Below, piece by piece: positions 15,980 to 25,047 of a DNA stretch of 39,756 bases; within the stretch, counting starts at the first letter, position 1, and every line of letters begins with the position of its first letter. This DNA is from Streptomyces sp. NRRL WC-3618 (GTDB taxonomy: Bacteria; Actinomycetota; Actinomycetes; Streptomycetales; Streptomycetaceae). The notes under the pieces are model-generated. The model had not been told where the DNA came from and did not search any database. It worked only from the letters and a program-made list of their open reading frames with translations. A program made the position numbers and the translations under genes. Location: NCBI RefSeq assembly GCF_001280005.1, contig NZ_LGDW01000470.1:1-39756 (forward strand). The letters run 5' to 3'.

Positions 15980-18964
15980 GTGAGGCTGCACCGGCTGGAC
16001 ATCACGGCCTTCGGGCCCTTCGGCGGCGCCCAGCGGGTCGACTTCGGCGAGCTGTCCGCCGCCGGGCTCTTCCTGCTGCACGGGCCGACGGGCGCCGGCA
16101 AGACCTCGGTCCTGGACGCCGTCTGCTACGCGCTGTACGGCTCGGTGCCCGGCGCCCGCCAGGGCGGCTCGCTGCGCAGCGACCACGCCGCGCCCGGCAC
16201 CCGCACCGAGGTCACCCTCGAACTCACCGTCGCCGGACGCCGGTTGGAGCTGACCCGGCAGCCGCCCTGGGAGCGCCCCAAGAAGCGCGGCGCGGGCACG
16301 ACGCTGGACAAGGCCCAGAGCTGGCTGCGTGAGTACGACAACTCCGCCGGCGCCTGGAAGGACCTCAGCCGCTCCCACCAGGAGATCGGCGAGGAGATCA
16401 CCCAGCTGCTCGGGATGAGCCGCGAGCAGTTCTGCCAGGTCGTGCTGCTGCCCCAGGGCGACTTCGCGCGTTTCCTGCGTGCCGACGCCGAGGCCCGCGG
16501 CAAGCTGCTCGGCCGTCTTTTCGACACCCATCGCTTCGCCGAGGTCGAGAAACGCCTCGCGGACCGTCGGCGCGCCGCCGAGGCCGAAGTACGCACCGGG
16601 GACGCGGAGTTGCTGGCCGACGCCCACCGTATGCACCAGGCCGCCGGTGACGCCATGGAGCTGCCCGGCCTCACGCCTGGTGAACCGGGGCTGGCCGAGG
16701 CCATCATGGGCGCCGCCGCCGTCGCCCGCTGCACCGCGCGCGAGCTGCTCACCATCGCCCACTGCGCCCGCGCCGCCGCCGAGTCCGCGCAGTTCGCGGC
16801 CGACGGGGCGCTGGCCGGAGTACGCGAGACGGCGCGGTTGCAGCGCCGGTTCGCCGAGGCACGGGAGCGCGCCGGGCGGCTGGAGGAGCGGGCGGACGCG
16901 CACCGGGAGGACCGGGCGCGGATGGAGCGGGCCCGCAAGGCCGAGGCGGTGGCGCCCGCGCTGGAGCTGCGGGACGTCGCCGAGGCCGAGCACCGGAGCG
17001 CGGCCGACGCCGAGAGGCGCACGCGTGCGCTGCTTCCGGAGACCTTCGCCGACGCCGGGGCGGGTGGACTTGCCGTCGCCGCGCGCCGGGCCGCCGAGGA
17101 GCTGGGCGGGCTCGAAGCCGCTCGGCGCGCCGAACAGCGGCTGGTCCAGCTCGTCGCCGAGCGGGACGGCCTGGACCGTCAGGAGCGCGCCGACGAGGAC
17201 GTCCTGCACGACGCCGAGAACTGGCTCGGCCAGTGGGAGGCGACCCGGGCGGAACTCCAGACCCGGATCGAGTCGGCGCAGGAGGCCGCCACCAGGGCCG
17301 AACAGCTCGCGGTGCAACGGGAACCCGCTCAGAACCGGCTCAGGGCGGCCAGTCGGCGCGACACGCTCGCCCGGGACACGGACGAGACACAGACACACGT
17401 ACTCGCGGCGCGAGAGCGTGCCACGGAGGCAAGGGCCTACTGGCTCGACCTCAAGGAGCAGCGTCTCAACGGCATCGCCGCCGAGCTGGCCGCCCAGCTG
17501 AGGGACGGCGACCCCTGTGCCGTCTGCGGGGCGACCGAACACCCCGCCCCCGCACGGAAGATCGCCGGGCACGTCGACCGGGACGCGGAGGAACGGGCGC
17601 TGTCCGCCTACCAGCGCGCCGACGAAGAGCGCGCCGACGCCGAACGCCGACTGGGCCGCGTACGCGAGGAACTGGCGGCTGCCACGGCCGAGGCCCAAGA
17701 CGCGCCCACCGATGAACTCGCCGAACAGGCAGGGGAGTTGGAGCGACGCTACGAAGAGGCCCGGCGGGGTGCCTCCGGGCTGCACGCCGCGCGCGAAGAG
17801 CTGCGGCGGGTCGAGCAGGAGCGCGAGCGTCGCAGCGCCGCCCAGCAGGAGGCGGCACTCAGGACGGCGGCCCGGGTGGCCCGCCGGGACGCCCTCGACC
17901 ATGAACGGACCGCGTTGGAGCAGGAGTTGGCGCAGGCGAGGGGCGCCGCCGAAAGCGTCGCCGTGCGGGCCGCGGACCTGGAGCGGCAGGCCGCGCTGCT
18001 CACCGAGGCCGCCGAGACAGCCCGCGCCGCCGAGGACACCGCGCAGCGCCTCAAGGACGCCGACGCCCGCCTCGCCGACGCCGCCTACCGCGCCGGGTTC
18101 GACACGCCACGCGCGGCGGCGGACGCCATCCTCGGCGACGCGGCGCACCGTGAGCTCCAACGGCGGCTGGACGACTGGCAGTCGGAGGAGGCCGCCGTCC
18201 GGGCCGCCCTCGCCGAACCCGACACCGTGGCCGCCGCGCAGCAGCCGCCCGCCGATCTGGCGGGCGCCGAGCAGGCCGCCTCGGCCGCCGCCCGGCGACT
18301 GCGGGAGGCCGCGTCCGCGCGCGACGCCGCCGAGAACCGCTGCACCCAACTGGACCGCCTGTCCGCCCGCTCGGCCATGGCGGTACGACGGCTCGCCCCG
18401 CTGCGGGCCGCCCACGACCGGGTCGCCCGCCTCGCCACCCTCACCGCCGGCACCTCGGCCGACAACGAACGCAGGATGCGGCTGGAGTCGTACGTCCTCG
18501 CCGCCCGCCTCGAACAGGTGGCCGCCGCCGCGACGGCACGGCTGCGGCGGATGTCATCCGGGCGCTACACCCTCGTCCACTCCGACGACCGGGCCGGGCG
18601 GGGGCGCAGCGGCCTCGGCCTGCACGTCGTCGACGCCTGGACCGGCCGCGAGCGGGACACGGCGACCCTGTCGGGCGGCGAAACGTTCTTCGCCTCCCTC
18701 GCCCTCGCCCTCGGCCTCGCGGACGTGGTCACCGACGAGGCCGGCGGGGTCCGCCTCGACACCCTCTTCATCGACGAGGGGTTCGGCAGCCTCGACGACC
18801 AGACGCTCGACGAGGTCCTCGACGTCCTCGACTCGCTGCGCGAACGTGACCGGAGCGTGGGCATCGTCAGCCATGTGCCGGACCTGCGGCGGCGGATCCA
18901 CGCCCAACTCGAGGTGGTGAAGGGGAGATCGGGGTCGGTGGTGCGGCAGCGGGGCGGTGAGTGA
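15980..18964 (+). CDS. sbcC: SbcC, SMC-like ATPase subunit of SbcCD
   Basis: This 994-residue Rad50-like ATPase works with SbcD. The N-terminal lobe has Walker A GPTGAGKT (35-42) and a Q-loop segment (QVVLLPQGDFARFLRA). Two long Ala/Arg/Glu-rich coiled coils flank a zinc hook, DPCAVCGATEHP, with Cys513 and Cys516. The C-terminal lobe has the ABC signature LSGGE (897-901) and Walker B LDTLFIDEGFGSLD. The GTG at 15980 is preferred because it begins the conserved RLHRLDITAFGPF and has GGAGGG eight bases before it. It is co-transcribed with sbcD and convergent with the Lrp gene. Confidence 0.93.
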   Translation: MRLHRLDITAFGPFGGAQRVDFGELSAAGLFLLHGPTGAGKTSVLDAVCYALYGSVPGARQGGSLRSDHAAPGTRTEVTLELTVAGRRLELTRQPPWERPKKRGAGTTLDKAQSWLREYDNSAGAWKDLSRSHQEIGEEITQLLGMSREQFCQVVLLPQGDFARFLRADAEARGKLLGRLFDTHRFAEVEKRLADRRRAAEAEVRTGDAELLADAHRMHQAAGDAMELPGLTPGEPGLAEAIMGAAAVARCTARELLTIAHCARAAAESAQFAADGALAGVRETARLQRRFAEARERAGRLEERADAHREDRARMERARKAEAVAPALELRDVAEAEHRSAADAERRTRALLPETFADAGAGGLAVAARRAAEELGGLEAARRAEQRLVQLVAERDGLDRQERADEDVLHDAENWLGQWEATRAELQTRIESAQEAATRAEQLAVQREPAQNRLRAASRRDTLARDTDETQTHVLAARERATEARAYWLDLKEQRLNGIAAELAAQLRDGDPCAVCGATEHPAPARKIAGHVDRDAEERALSAYQRADEERADAERRLGRVREELAAATAEAQDAPTDELAEQAGELERRYEEARRGASGLHAAREELRRVEQERERRSAAQQEAALRTAARVARRDALDHERTALEQELAQARGAAESVAVRAADLERQAALLTEAAETARAAEDTAQRLKDADARLADAAYRAGFDTPRAAADAILGDAAHRELQRRLDDWQSEEAAVRAALAEPDTVAAAQQPPADLAGAEQAASAAARRLREAASARDAAENRCTQLDRLSARSAMAVRRLAPLRAAHDRVARLATLTAGTSADNERRMRLESYVLAARLEQVAAAATARLRRMSSGRYTLVHSDDRAGRGRSGLGLHVVDAWTGRERDTATLSGGETFFASLALALGLADVVTDEAGGVRLDTLFIDEGFGSLDDQTLDEVLDVLDSLRERDRSVGIVSHVPDLRRRIHAQLEVVKGRSGSVVRQRGGE

Positions 18965-19000
18965 GTCCGTCGCCTTGACCGGCCGGTGGTGCTCAGGCGG

Positions 19001-19447
19001 TCACTGGCCGACCGGGCGGCGGGGGAGCGGCGAGGAGTAGACGACGCTCGTGGTCACCGAGCCCAGCGCGCCGATCTTTCCCGACACCTCCTCCAGGTGC
19101 CGCATCGAACGGGCGACGACCTTGATGACGAAGCAGTCGTCGCCCGTCACATGATGCGTCTCCAGGATCTCGGGCGTCACGGCGACCAGGTCGTGGAACG
19201 GCTTGTAGTTGCCGTTCGGGTACCTGAGCCGCACGAAGGCGAGGATCGGCAGGCCGAGCCGCTCCGGGTCGACGACCGCCGCGTACCCCTGGATGACACC
19301 GGCCTCCTCCAGCCGCCGCACCCGCTCGGTGACCGCGCTCGGGGACATGGCGACGGCGCGTGCCAGCTCGGCGAAGCTGGCGCGGCCGTCGCGCTGGAGG
19401 ACATCGAGGATGCGCCAGTCGGTGGCGTCCGGGGAAAACGTGCTCAT
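19001..19447 (-). CDS. Lrp/AsnC-family regulator
   Basis: This 148-residue protein has an N-terminal helix-turn-helix (DWRILDVLQRDGRASFAELARAVAMSPSAVTERVRRLEEAGVI, about 10-52) and a C-terminal RAM/ligand domain (LAFVRLRYPNG and the GDDCFVIKVVA core, about 68-115). Such proteins form octamers that sense amino acids and control nearby genes. ATG 19447 gives the standard start. It is divergent from the rhodanese gene, with about 140 bp between, so it may regulate that gene and itself. Ligand unknown. Confidence 0.9.
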   Translation of the reverse strand: MSTFSPDATDWRILDVLQRDGRASFAELARAVAMSPSAVTERVRRLEEAGVIQGYAAVVDPERLGLPILAFVRLRYPNGNYKPFHDLVAVTPEILETHHVTGDDCFVIKVVARSMRHLEEVSGKIGALGSVTTSVVYSSPLPRRPVGQ

Positions 19448-19587
19448 AGCCGATGGATAGCAGGGGAATCCCCGGCTGATCAAGGCAAAGGGCGTGGATC
19501 ACACCTTCAGATGAGGTAATCGTCGGCCGTAGATTTCTGGCCACGGAGTTCCCGCCCGGGCTCCCGCGATCGAAAGGCCCACAGCTC

Positions 19588-20070
19588 ATGAGCGTCAGCA
19601 CGAGCGCCGTCAACCCCGTCCTGCGCGTCGCCCCGGCCTCCCCGGCCGAGGCCGCCGCCTACTTCGGCGCGAGCCTCGCCTTCCACGCCGACGTCTCCGA
19701 CGTGGCCGCCGCGCTCGCCGCCGACAGCGACCCCGGTTTCGTAGTCATCGACACCCGGTCCACCGAGTCCTGGGACCAGGGCCACCTCCCGGGCGCCCTC
19801 CATCTGCCCACGGCCCTGATCCCCGAGCAGGCCGGCCGACTGCTGGAGAAGTCGGTACCGGTGGTGACGTACTGCTGGGGCCCTGGCTGTAACGGGGCGG
19901 CCCGTGCCGCCCTCGCGCTCGCCCAACTCGGGTACCAGGTCAAGGAGATGCTCGGAGGCTTCGAGTACTGGGCGCGCGAAGGCTTCGAGTTCGAGACCTG
20001 GGAGGGCCGCGAGCGCCGCGCCACCGACGCGCTGACGGCACCGGTGAACGCGGCGGACTGCGGCTGCTGA
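19588..20070 (+). CDS. Rhodanese-like sulfurtransferase
   Basis: This 160-residue single-domain rhodanese has the CDC25-like entry DTRSTESWDQGHLPGALHLP (about 52-71) and the active-site loop YCWGPGCNGAARAAL, whose Cys in YCWGPGC is the persulfide carrier. The GFEYWAREGF motif is the usual end of the domain. The C-terminus ends CGC. It may transfer sulfane sulfur or detoxify reactive sulfur species. It is divergent from an Lrp regulator, a common arrangement in Streptomyces. Start ATG with GAAAGG upstream. Confidence 0.9.
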   Translation: MSVSTSAVNPVLRVAPASPAEAAAYFGASLAFHADVSDVAAALAADSDPGFVVIDTRSTESWDQGHLPGALHLPTALIPEQAGRLLEKSVPVVTYCWGPGCNGAARAALALAQLGYQVKEMLGGFEYWAREGFEFETWEGRERRATDALTAPVNAADCGC

Positions 20071-20081
20071 AGCGGAGCAGA

Positions 20082-20163
20082 CTTCAGCCCCGCATGGCTT
20101 CAACCTCCGCACGACTTCAACCTCCGCACGATTTCAGCCCCGCACGTCTTCAGTCCCGTACGA
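20082..20163. repeat. Five tandem 16-17-bp repeats
   Basis: Five units lie head to tail: 20082-20097, 20098-20114, 20115-20131, 20132-20147 and 20148-20163. The second and third are identical (CTTCAACCTCCGCACGA); the others vary at a few bases around CTTCAGCCCCGCACG. The last unit contains the stop codon of the leftward ATP-grasp gene (20150-20152). The purpose is unknown; it is probably variable between strains. Confidence 0.8.
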
Positions 20164-21158
20164 CTTCGGGCAGCGGGCGCAGGAAGGCACGGTCCGCCGG
20201 GCCGAACTCCCCTTCCGGGCGGGCCGCGCGCACCACGACATCGAGGGCGGCATCCGGATCGCAGGCGTAATGCCCGCTGGCCCAGGCGGCGTTGGCCTCG
20301 ACGACGGCCCACTGCGAGCACTCCGACAGCAGCCCGACGTCCACGACGACGGCACTCGGCAGGTCGAGGGACGCCAGGCGCTCCGCGAAAGCCAGCACGT
20401 CCGCGCGTCGGGGGTCCTCGTCGAGCGGGGCGACATCCAGCTCGCCGTGCGTCAAGTACCGGCTCCCGGTGCGCACTTCACCGTCGAGCAGGAACAGCCG
20501 GCACTCCACGGCGAACGTCACGATGTCGCTCACCAGCACCGGCGTGCGGTCGTCGACCGCGTCGGAGCCCGGCAGCCGGCTTCCGTCCGGATAGACGCGC
20601 GCGGGAAAGCTCTTGTCGTTGGGCGGCTTCACGAAAGCCGGCCGCCGCAGCTGCCGGGCCTCGCCGACGGTGCTGAACTCGATCTCCCTGCACGTGAGTT
20701 CGTACGGCAGCCGGGCCAGCCAGTCCGGCGCCGCCTCCAGCAGCTCTAGGGTCTGTCGTCAGATTCCCGTCGTCCGCCCGGAGGGCGGGCCTGGAGGCGG
20801 CGTGGGGGCACCGCCCGCTCGAGCGCAGCCGAGAGTGGGGGAGCGTGCTCTCGGCGTGCCGGGCGCAGACCCTCGTACTGGTTGTACGTGGGTCTGTGTC
20901 CGGTGCGGTGAGAGTGCGTGCATGGCGTCGCCAGGCAGACGGGAATCTGACGACAGACCCTAGCCCCAGCTCGGCGGCCACCGCGTCCGCGAACAGCGGC
21001 CCGGCGTACAGCGTGGCACCCTCGGCCGCTCGCCACTCCTCGGGCACGCGCCACTCACGCAGGACCTCGACACCCATGGCACGTCGGCGGGCCGCGTCGG
21101 CCAGTGCGTGTCCGGTCGCGGTGACACGGGGGGAGAGGAACAGAGTTCGGGCGTTCAT
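20150..21158 (-). pseudogene. ATP-grasp protein gene interrupted by a MITE
   Basis: The N-terminal part (MNARTLFLSPRVTATGHALADAA up to VAAELGL) runs from 21158 to about 20964. The C-terminal part (ELLEAAPDWLARLPYELTCREI, then AFVKPPNDKSFPARVY and WAVVEANAAWASGHYACDPDAAL) runs from 20745 to 20150. Removing the 210-bp element and one CTAG copy (214 bp) joins them in frame to an uninterrupted 264-residue ATP-grasp protein. FVKPPNDKSFPARVYP resembles the ATP-binding lysine segment, and VVEANAAWA contains the metal-binding E-x-N of the fold. Such proteins ligate carboxylates to amines or thiols; the substrate is unknown. The MITE brings stops and frame changes, so the gene is inactive unless the element excises. 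Confidence 0.85.
20746..20963. mobile_element. 210-bp MITE with 22-bp terminal inverted repeats
   Basis: Perfect 22-bp terminal repeats begin GGTCTGTCGTCAGATTCC at 20750 and at 20959 on the other strand. The 4-bp direct repeat CTAG flanks them (20746-20749 and 20960-20963). CTAG duplications fit IS5-related transposases, which would have to act in trans because the element has no coding capacity. The insertion is clean and young, since both repeats are perfect. Confidence 0.88.
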
Positions 21159-21235
21159 GGGAACCGAGGGTGGCCCATGGGAGCGGTGGAGGGACAGCGA
21201 ATTTACTCGCGCGTACAGCGTGTAGGTTGCTGCGC

Positions 21236-21730
21236 ATGGCAGTTGAGTGGGTGGAGTCGGGCGGCGGGCCGCTCATCGCGGTACCGGAAGCGGTGCTGCC
21301 CTTCTGGGCGGGAGCGGACGGCGACGAGCTGTCCACGGACTACGACCGGGCCTGCGAGGTGGACGGCCTCATCGGCTTCGTACCCGTCGGCGACACCACG
21401 GCCCTCGTCCTCGGCGACGAACCCGCCACGACCGCGTTCCTGCCGGAGCACGACACCTTCGTACGGTGGTGCGCCGCCGACTCCGAGGACGAACTGATGG
21501 CCCGCGTCCCGGCAGCGCTCGCCGCCGCGGAGTGGGGACCGGACAGGACCTGGGAGACACCGGGGGACGTACTCCTCTTCGACTCGGCCTGGCCCGGCAA
21601 GGAGACGGACCGGACCGATCACCTCCGGGTGGAGCTGGCGCCGGGACGGTACGCGGTGCGGGCGGCGTACGTGGAGCCGGGACCGGAGACGTGGGTGGGG
21701 CTCGTACAGCTGCGGCGGCTGACGGACTGA
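21236..21730 (+). CDS. Imm21-family immunity protein
   Basis: This 164-residue protein begins MAVEWVESGGGPLIAVPE and contains DYDRACEVDGLIGFVPVGD (about 36-54), LVLGDEPATTAFLPEHDTFVRW (about 58-79) and a C-terminal beta-rich part. This is the Imm21 pattern (WVESxGGPL; LGDEPATTxxLP). Imm21 proteins are predicted to neutralise polymorphic toxins or deaminase-like toxins, but no toxin or secretion gene is seen nearby, so it is an orphan here. ATG 21236 gives the family start. It is divergent from the ATP-grasp gene and convergent with the DUF885 gene. Confidence 0.82.
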   Translation: MAVEWVESGGGPLIAVPEAVLPFWAGADGDELSTDYDRACEVDGLIGFVPVGDTTALVLGDEPATTAFLPEHDTFVRWCAADSEDELMARVPAALAAAEWGPDRTWETPGDVLLFDSAWPGKETDRTDHLRVELAPGRYAVRAAYVEPGPETWVGLVQLRRLTD

Positions 21731-21859
21731 GGCGAGGACGGGGCGGGGTGCCGGGGCGGGGAGCGGGGCGCACCCCGATTTGCCCCCCCCCCGGCTGCCT
21801 ACCCCAACTCCCCGCCCCAACCTCCGTACTCTGCCCCCGAGTTGACACCGTCACTCAGC

Positions 21860-23551
21860 TCACAGCTGGGACAGCTCGTCCACCAGGTCGTCCAGTCCCA
21901 GTGACCCCTGCGAGAGCGCGGCCATGTGCCAGGCCTTGGCGTCGAAGGCGTCGCCGTGGCGCCGCTGGGCGTTCTCCCGGCCCAGCAGCCACGCGCGTTC
22001 GCCCAGCTTGTAGCCGATCGCCTGGCCGGGGATGGTCAGATAGCGCGTCAGCTCGCTCTCCACGAAGTCCGCGGGGCGGCTGCTGTGGGCGCCGAAGAAC
22101 TCCTGGGCCAGTTCCGGGGTCCAGCGTTCGCCCGGGTGGAAGGGGGAGTCCGCCGGGATCTCCAGCTCCACGTGCATGCCGATGTCGACGATGACCCGGG
22201 CCGCCCGCATCATCTGCGCGTCGAGGTAGCCGAGGCGCTGTTCGGCGTCGGTGAGGAAGCCCAGCTCGTCCATCAGACGCTCCGCGTACAGCGCCCAGCC
22301 CTCGCAGTTGGCGCTGACGCCGCCGACGGTGGCCTGGTAGCGGGAGAGGTTCTCGGCGACGTGCACCCACTGCGCGAGCTGGAGGTGGTGGCCTGGGACG
22401 CCCTCGTGGTACCAGGTCGAGACCAGGTCGTACACGGGGAAACGGGTCTGGCCCATCGTCGGCAGCCAGGTGGTGCCGGGGCGGGAGAAGTCCTCCGAGG
22501 GGGCCATGTAGTACGGCGCCGCCGCGCTGCCGGGCGGTGCGATACGGGACTCCACCTTCTTCACCCGCTCGGCGAGTTCGAAGTGGGTGCCGTCCAGCGC
22601 CTCGATCGCCTGGTCCATCAGGCCCTGGAGCCACTCGCGGACCTCGTCGACGCCCTCGATGTGCGTGCCGTGCTCGTCGAGATGGGCCAGCGCCACCCAC
22701 GGTGTCGCGGCGCCGGGCAGGACGTTCTCGGCCTCCCGCTTCATCTCGCCGAGGAGCCGGTGGTACTCGGCCCAGCCGTACGCGTACGCCTCGTCCAGGT
22801 CCAGATCCGTGCCGTTCCAGTAGCGGGACCAGCGCGCGTACCGCTCGCGCCCCACCGTGTTCGGCGCGCCCTCGAGGGCCGGCGCGTACACGTCCCGCAT
22901 CCAGTCGCGCAGTTCGACGACGGCCTCGTCCGCGGCCCCGGCCGCCTTGTCCAGCTCGGTGCGCAGCTCCGCGGGGCCGGCCGACGCGAAGTCCGCGAAC
23001 CAGCCGACGCCCTTGCCGTCCAGGTCGGACCACTCGCCGAGCTGCCCGACGAACGTGGCGGTGGGACGTGGACCCGCGTAGAGCTCGCGTTCCAGGCCCA
23101 GGGTCAGGCTCTCCCGGTAGCCCCGCAGCGCGGCCGGTACCGCACGCAGCCGTTCCGCGATCGCCTGCCAGTCCTCGTCCGTCTCCGTCGGCGTCACGGT
23201 GAACACCTCGCGCACCGAGTGCGCGGCGGTGTGCATGTTGCCGACGGCGCGCAGGCCCTCGCCGGCCTCGTGGACGGCGAGTTCGGCGGTGAGCCGCTCA
23301 CGCAGCAGCCGCCCGCAGCGCCGCTCGATGTCACTGTCCGCGCCGGTCCGCCGCTCCGCCTCGTCCAGCCGGGCCAGCGTCTTCCGCGCCAGCTCTGCCA
23401 GGGCCTCCTGGCCTGCGGGCGAGGTGTCCGGGAGTCGGCTCGAACTCTCCTTCACGCCGAGGTAGGTACCGGTGACAGGGTCGAGGGCGATGAGGTCGTC
23501 GACATAGGCGTCGGCGACCTCACGGGGCAGCAGGTTCTTGGTGTCTGACAT
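21860..23551 (-). CDS. DUF885 metallopeptidase-like protein
   Basis: This 563-residue protein has the DUF885 pattern: YVDDLIALDPVTGTYLGVKE near residues 17-36, a long helical middle, and the zinc motif STWYHEGVPGHHLQ (about 389-402), in which HExxxGHH provides ligands, with a downstream helix (CEGWALYAERLMDELGF) supplying the Glu. No signal peptide is seen, so it is probably cytoplasmic. It probably hydrolyses small peptides, but the natural substrate is unknown. ATG 23551 (MSDTKNLL) is chosen with GATGAGGGC just before it; the frame is open far upstream without similarity. Confidence 0.88.
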   Translation of the reverse strand: MSDTKNLLPREVADAYVDDLIALDPVTGTYLGVKESSSRLPDTSPAGQEALAELARKTLARLDEAERRTGADSDIERRCGRLLRERLTAELAVHEAGEGLRAVGNMHTAAHSVREVFTVTPTETDEDWQAIAERLRAVPAALRGYRESLTLGLERELYAGPRPTATFVGQLGEWSDLDGKGVGWFADFASAGPAELRTELDKAAGAADEAVVELRDWMRDVYAPALEGAPNTVGRERYARWSRYWNGTDLDLDEAYAYGWAEYHRLLGEMKREAENVLPGAATPWVALAHLDEHGTHIEGVDEVREWLQGLMDQAIEALDGTHFELAERVKKVESRIAPPGSAAAPYYMAPSEDFSRPGTTWLPTMGQTRFPVYDLVSTWYHEGVPGHHLQLAQWVHVAENLSRYQATVGGVSANCEGWALYAERLMDELGFLTDAEQRLGYLDAQMMRAARVIVDIGMHVELEIPADSPFHPGERWTPELAQEFFGAHSSRPADFVESELTRYLTIPGQAIGYKLGERAWLLGRENAQRRHGDAFDAKAWHMAALSQGSLGLDDLVDELSQL

Positions 23552-23608
23552 GCCCTCATCCTCGTATGCGACGACGTCCGACGTCACGTCGATTCGCGCC
23601 GGAACGCG

Positions 23609-23642
23609 CGACCGGCCCGGCGGAAACCGCCCGGGCCGGTCG
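23609..23642. terminator. Hairpin terminator of the GNAT gene
   Basis: Arms CGACCGGCCCGGCGG (23609-23623) and CCGCCCGGGCCGGTCG (23627-23642, one extra base) enclose AAA. It lies about 20 bp past the leftward GNAT stop and before the DUF885 gene, so it probably separates the two transcripts. Confidence 0.75.
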
Positions 23643-23663
23643 TTATTGCGTTCAGTTGAGGGA

Positions 23664-24917
23664 TCAGTCCCGCCCGCTGTGGTCGTACGACCTCGGAGAG
23701 GCGACCGGGGTCGGGTCCAGGCGGGCCGTGATGACGAGGGTGCCCTCCTCGATCTGGTAGTCGAGGGGCAGGCCGAGGCCGCGCATCGCGGCGACCATGC
23801 CGGTGTTCGAGGACTGCGTGACGGCGTACACGTGCTCGCAGTTCGCCTCGCGTGCCATCGACACCAGGCGTCGCAGGAGTTCCCCGCCGATGCCGCGCCG
23901 CTGCCACTCGTCCTCGACGAGCAGGGCGATCTCGGTCTCCTCGCCGTCCCAGAGGAGGTGGCCGAGGCCGACCACCTGCCCCGACGCGGTCTGGACGGCG
24001 AGCGTACGGCCGTAGCGCGGGCTGAGCAGGTGGTCCAGGTAGCGGTTGGCGTCGCCCATCGGGCCGTGGTAGCGGAGCGAGAGGGTGCGGGGTGAGCAGC
24101 GCTCGTGCATCGCCTTCGCCGCGTCCAGGTCACGCGCGTCGGCACGTCGTACGGTGATCGCGTTGCCCCGCGGCAGCGTCAGCACGTCCTGGCCGTGCGG
24201 GACGCGGGGGCCGAGCCGCGCGTCGAGCTCCACCAGCGCCCGCGCCCGGGCGAACTCGGTCGGGGTGAACGGCAGATACGGCCGCTCCACGATGATCACG
24301 CCGCCTTCCGGTGCGCGCAGCCGCATCACCGTGTCCGTCTCTTCGAGGGCGCCGTCGGCAGGTATGCCCTCCAGCGCCGCCGAGTCACCGCCGGGCAGCG
24401 ACCGGATCGCGCACCGGCCGAGCAACTGGCGCAGTGCGAGCGGCAGTTCGGCCGCGTCCAGGGCCGTACGGGTGGCCAGGCCCAGGACCCGGGTCGGCGC
24501 GTCGACGAGATCGTGGGCGTCGGCCCGCTCGATCCACGTGCCCTGGCCGCCCGCGCGGGACACCGCCCCGGAGATCTCGGCGGCGGAGAGGTCGCCGGGG
24601 GCGCGCAGCAGGAACTCGTCGACCGTGCCCCGGGCCAGCGGATGCGTCTGGAGGCTGAGGATGTCGATACGCCGCTCGGCGAGGGCGATGCACAGCGAGG
24701 CGAGCGATCCCGGCTGGTCCTTCACCGTCGTCCGCATCCGCCACAGGACGCTCGCGGCGGCACCGCCGTCCCTGCCGGTGGGTTCCGGCGGTGCGTGACC
24801 GTGGCGGCCTGCCCACCATGTGCGCAGCAGGGCGGCGAGCTCGATGATGTCCCGCCGCCAGCCGCGTACCGTACGCCCGTCCGGCACAGTGGATTCCGCA
24901 GTGGTCTTTCGATTCAT
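23664..24917 (-). CDS. ACT-domain plus GNAT acetyltransferase fusion
   Basis: This 417-residue protein carries an N-terminal ACT-like domain (VLWRMRTTVKDQPGSLASLCIALAERRIDILSLQTHP, about 58-94) and a C-terminal GNAT domain (ITVRRADARDLDAAKAMHERCS, then VEDEWQRRGIGGELLRRLVSMA with the acetyl-CoA loop RRGIGGELL, about 345-353). ACT domains bind small ligands such as amino acids, so acetylation of a substrate may be controlled by a metabolite. Similar fusions occur in actinobacteria; the substrate is unknown. ATG 24917 (MNRKTTAEST) is chosen over a start 18 bp upstream. Confidence 0.85.
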   Translation of the reverse strand: MNRKTTAESTVPDGRTVRGWRRDIIELAALLRTWWAGRHGHAPPEPTGRDGGAAASVLWRMRTTVKDQPGSLASLCIALAERRIDILSLQTHPLARGTVDEFLLRAPGDLSAAEISGAVSRAGGQGTWIERADAHDLVDAPTRVLGLATRTALDAAELPLALRQLLGRCAIRSLPGGDSAALEGIPADGALEETDTVMRLRAPEGGVIIVERPYLPFTPTEFARARALVELDARLGPRVPHGQDVLTLPRGNAITVRRADARDLDAAKAMHERCSPRTLSLRYHGPMGDANRYLDHLLSPRYGRTLAVQTASGQVVGLGHLLWDGEETEIALLVEDEWQRRGIGGELLRRLVSMAREANCEHVYAVTQSSNTGMVAAMRGLGLPLDYQIEEGTLVITARLDPTPVASPRSYDHSGRD

Positions 24918-25047
24918 GCAGCCACCATGCGCCAACGGTGTTGCGTGATCACGAACGGATTGTGACCGGTGGGTTAAGTTGCATTCCGCCCCTTTTGTTT
25001 ACTTCTGTAAGTTTGCTGTCGCGGCCGTGCCGCTACTGCCCGCGCTG

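Noticed and set aside
15707..18415. Leftward open frame of about 900 codons opposite sbcC
   Set aside because: Gly/Arg/Leu-rich shadow of the sbcC coding strand, without domains.
20082..20163. Possible CRISPR array
   Set aside because: The units are directly joined without spacers of unique sequence; it is a simple tandem repeat.
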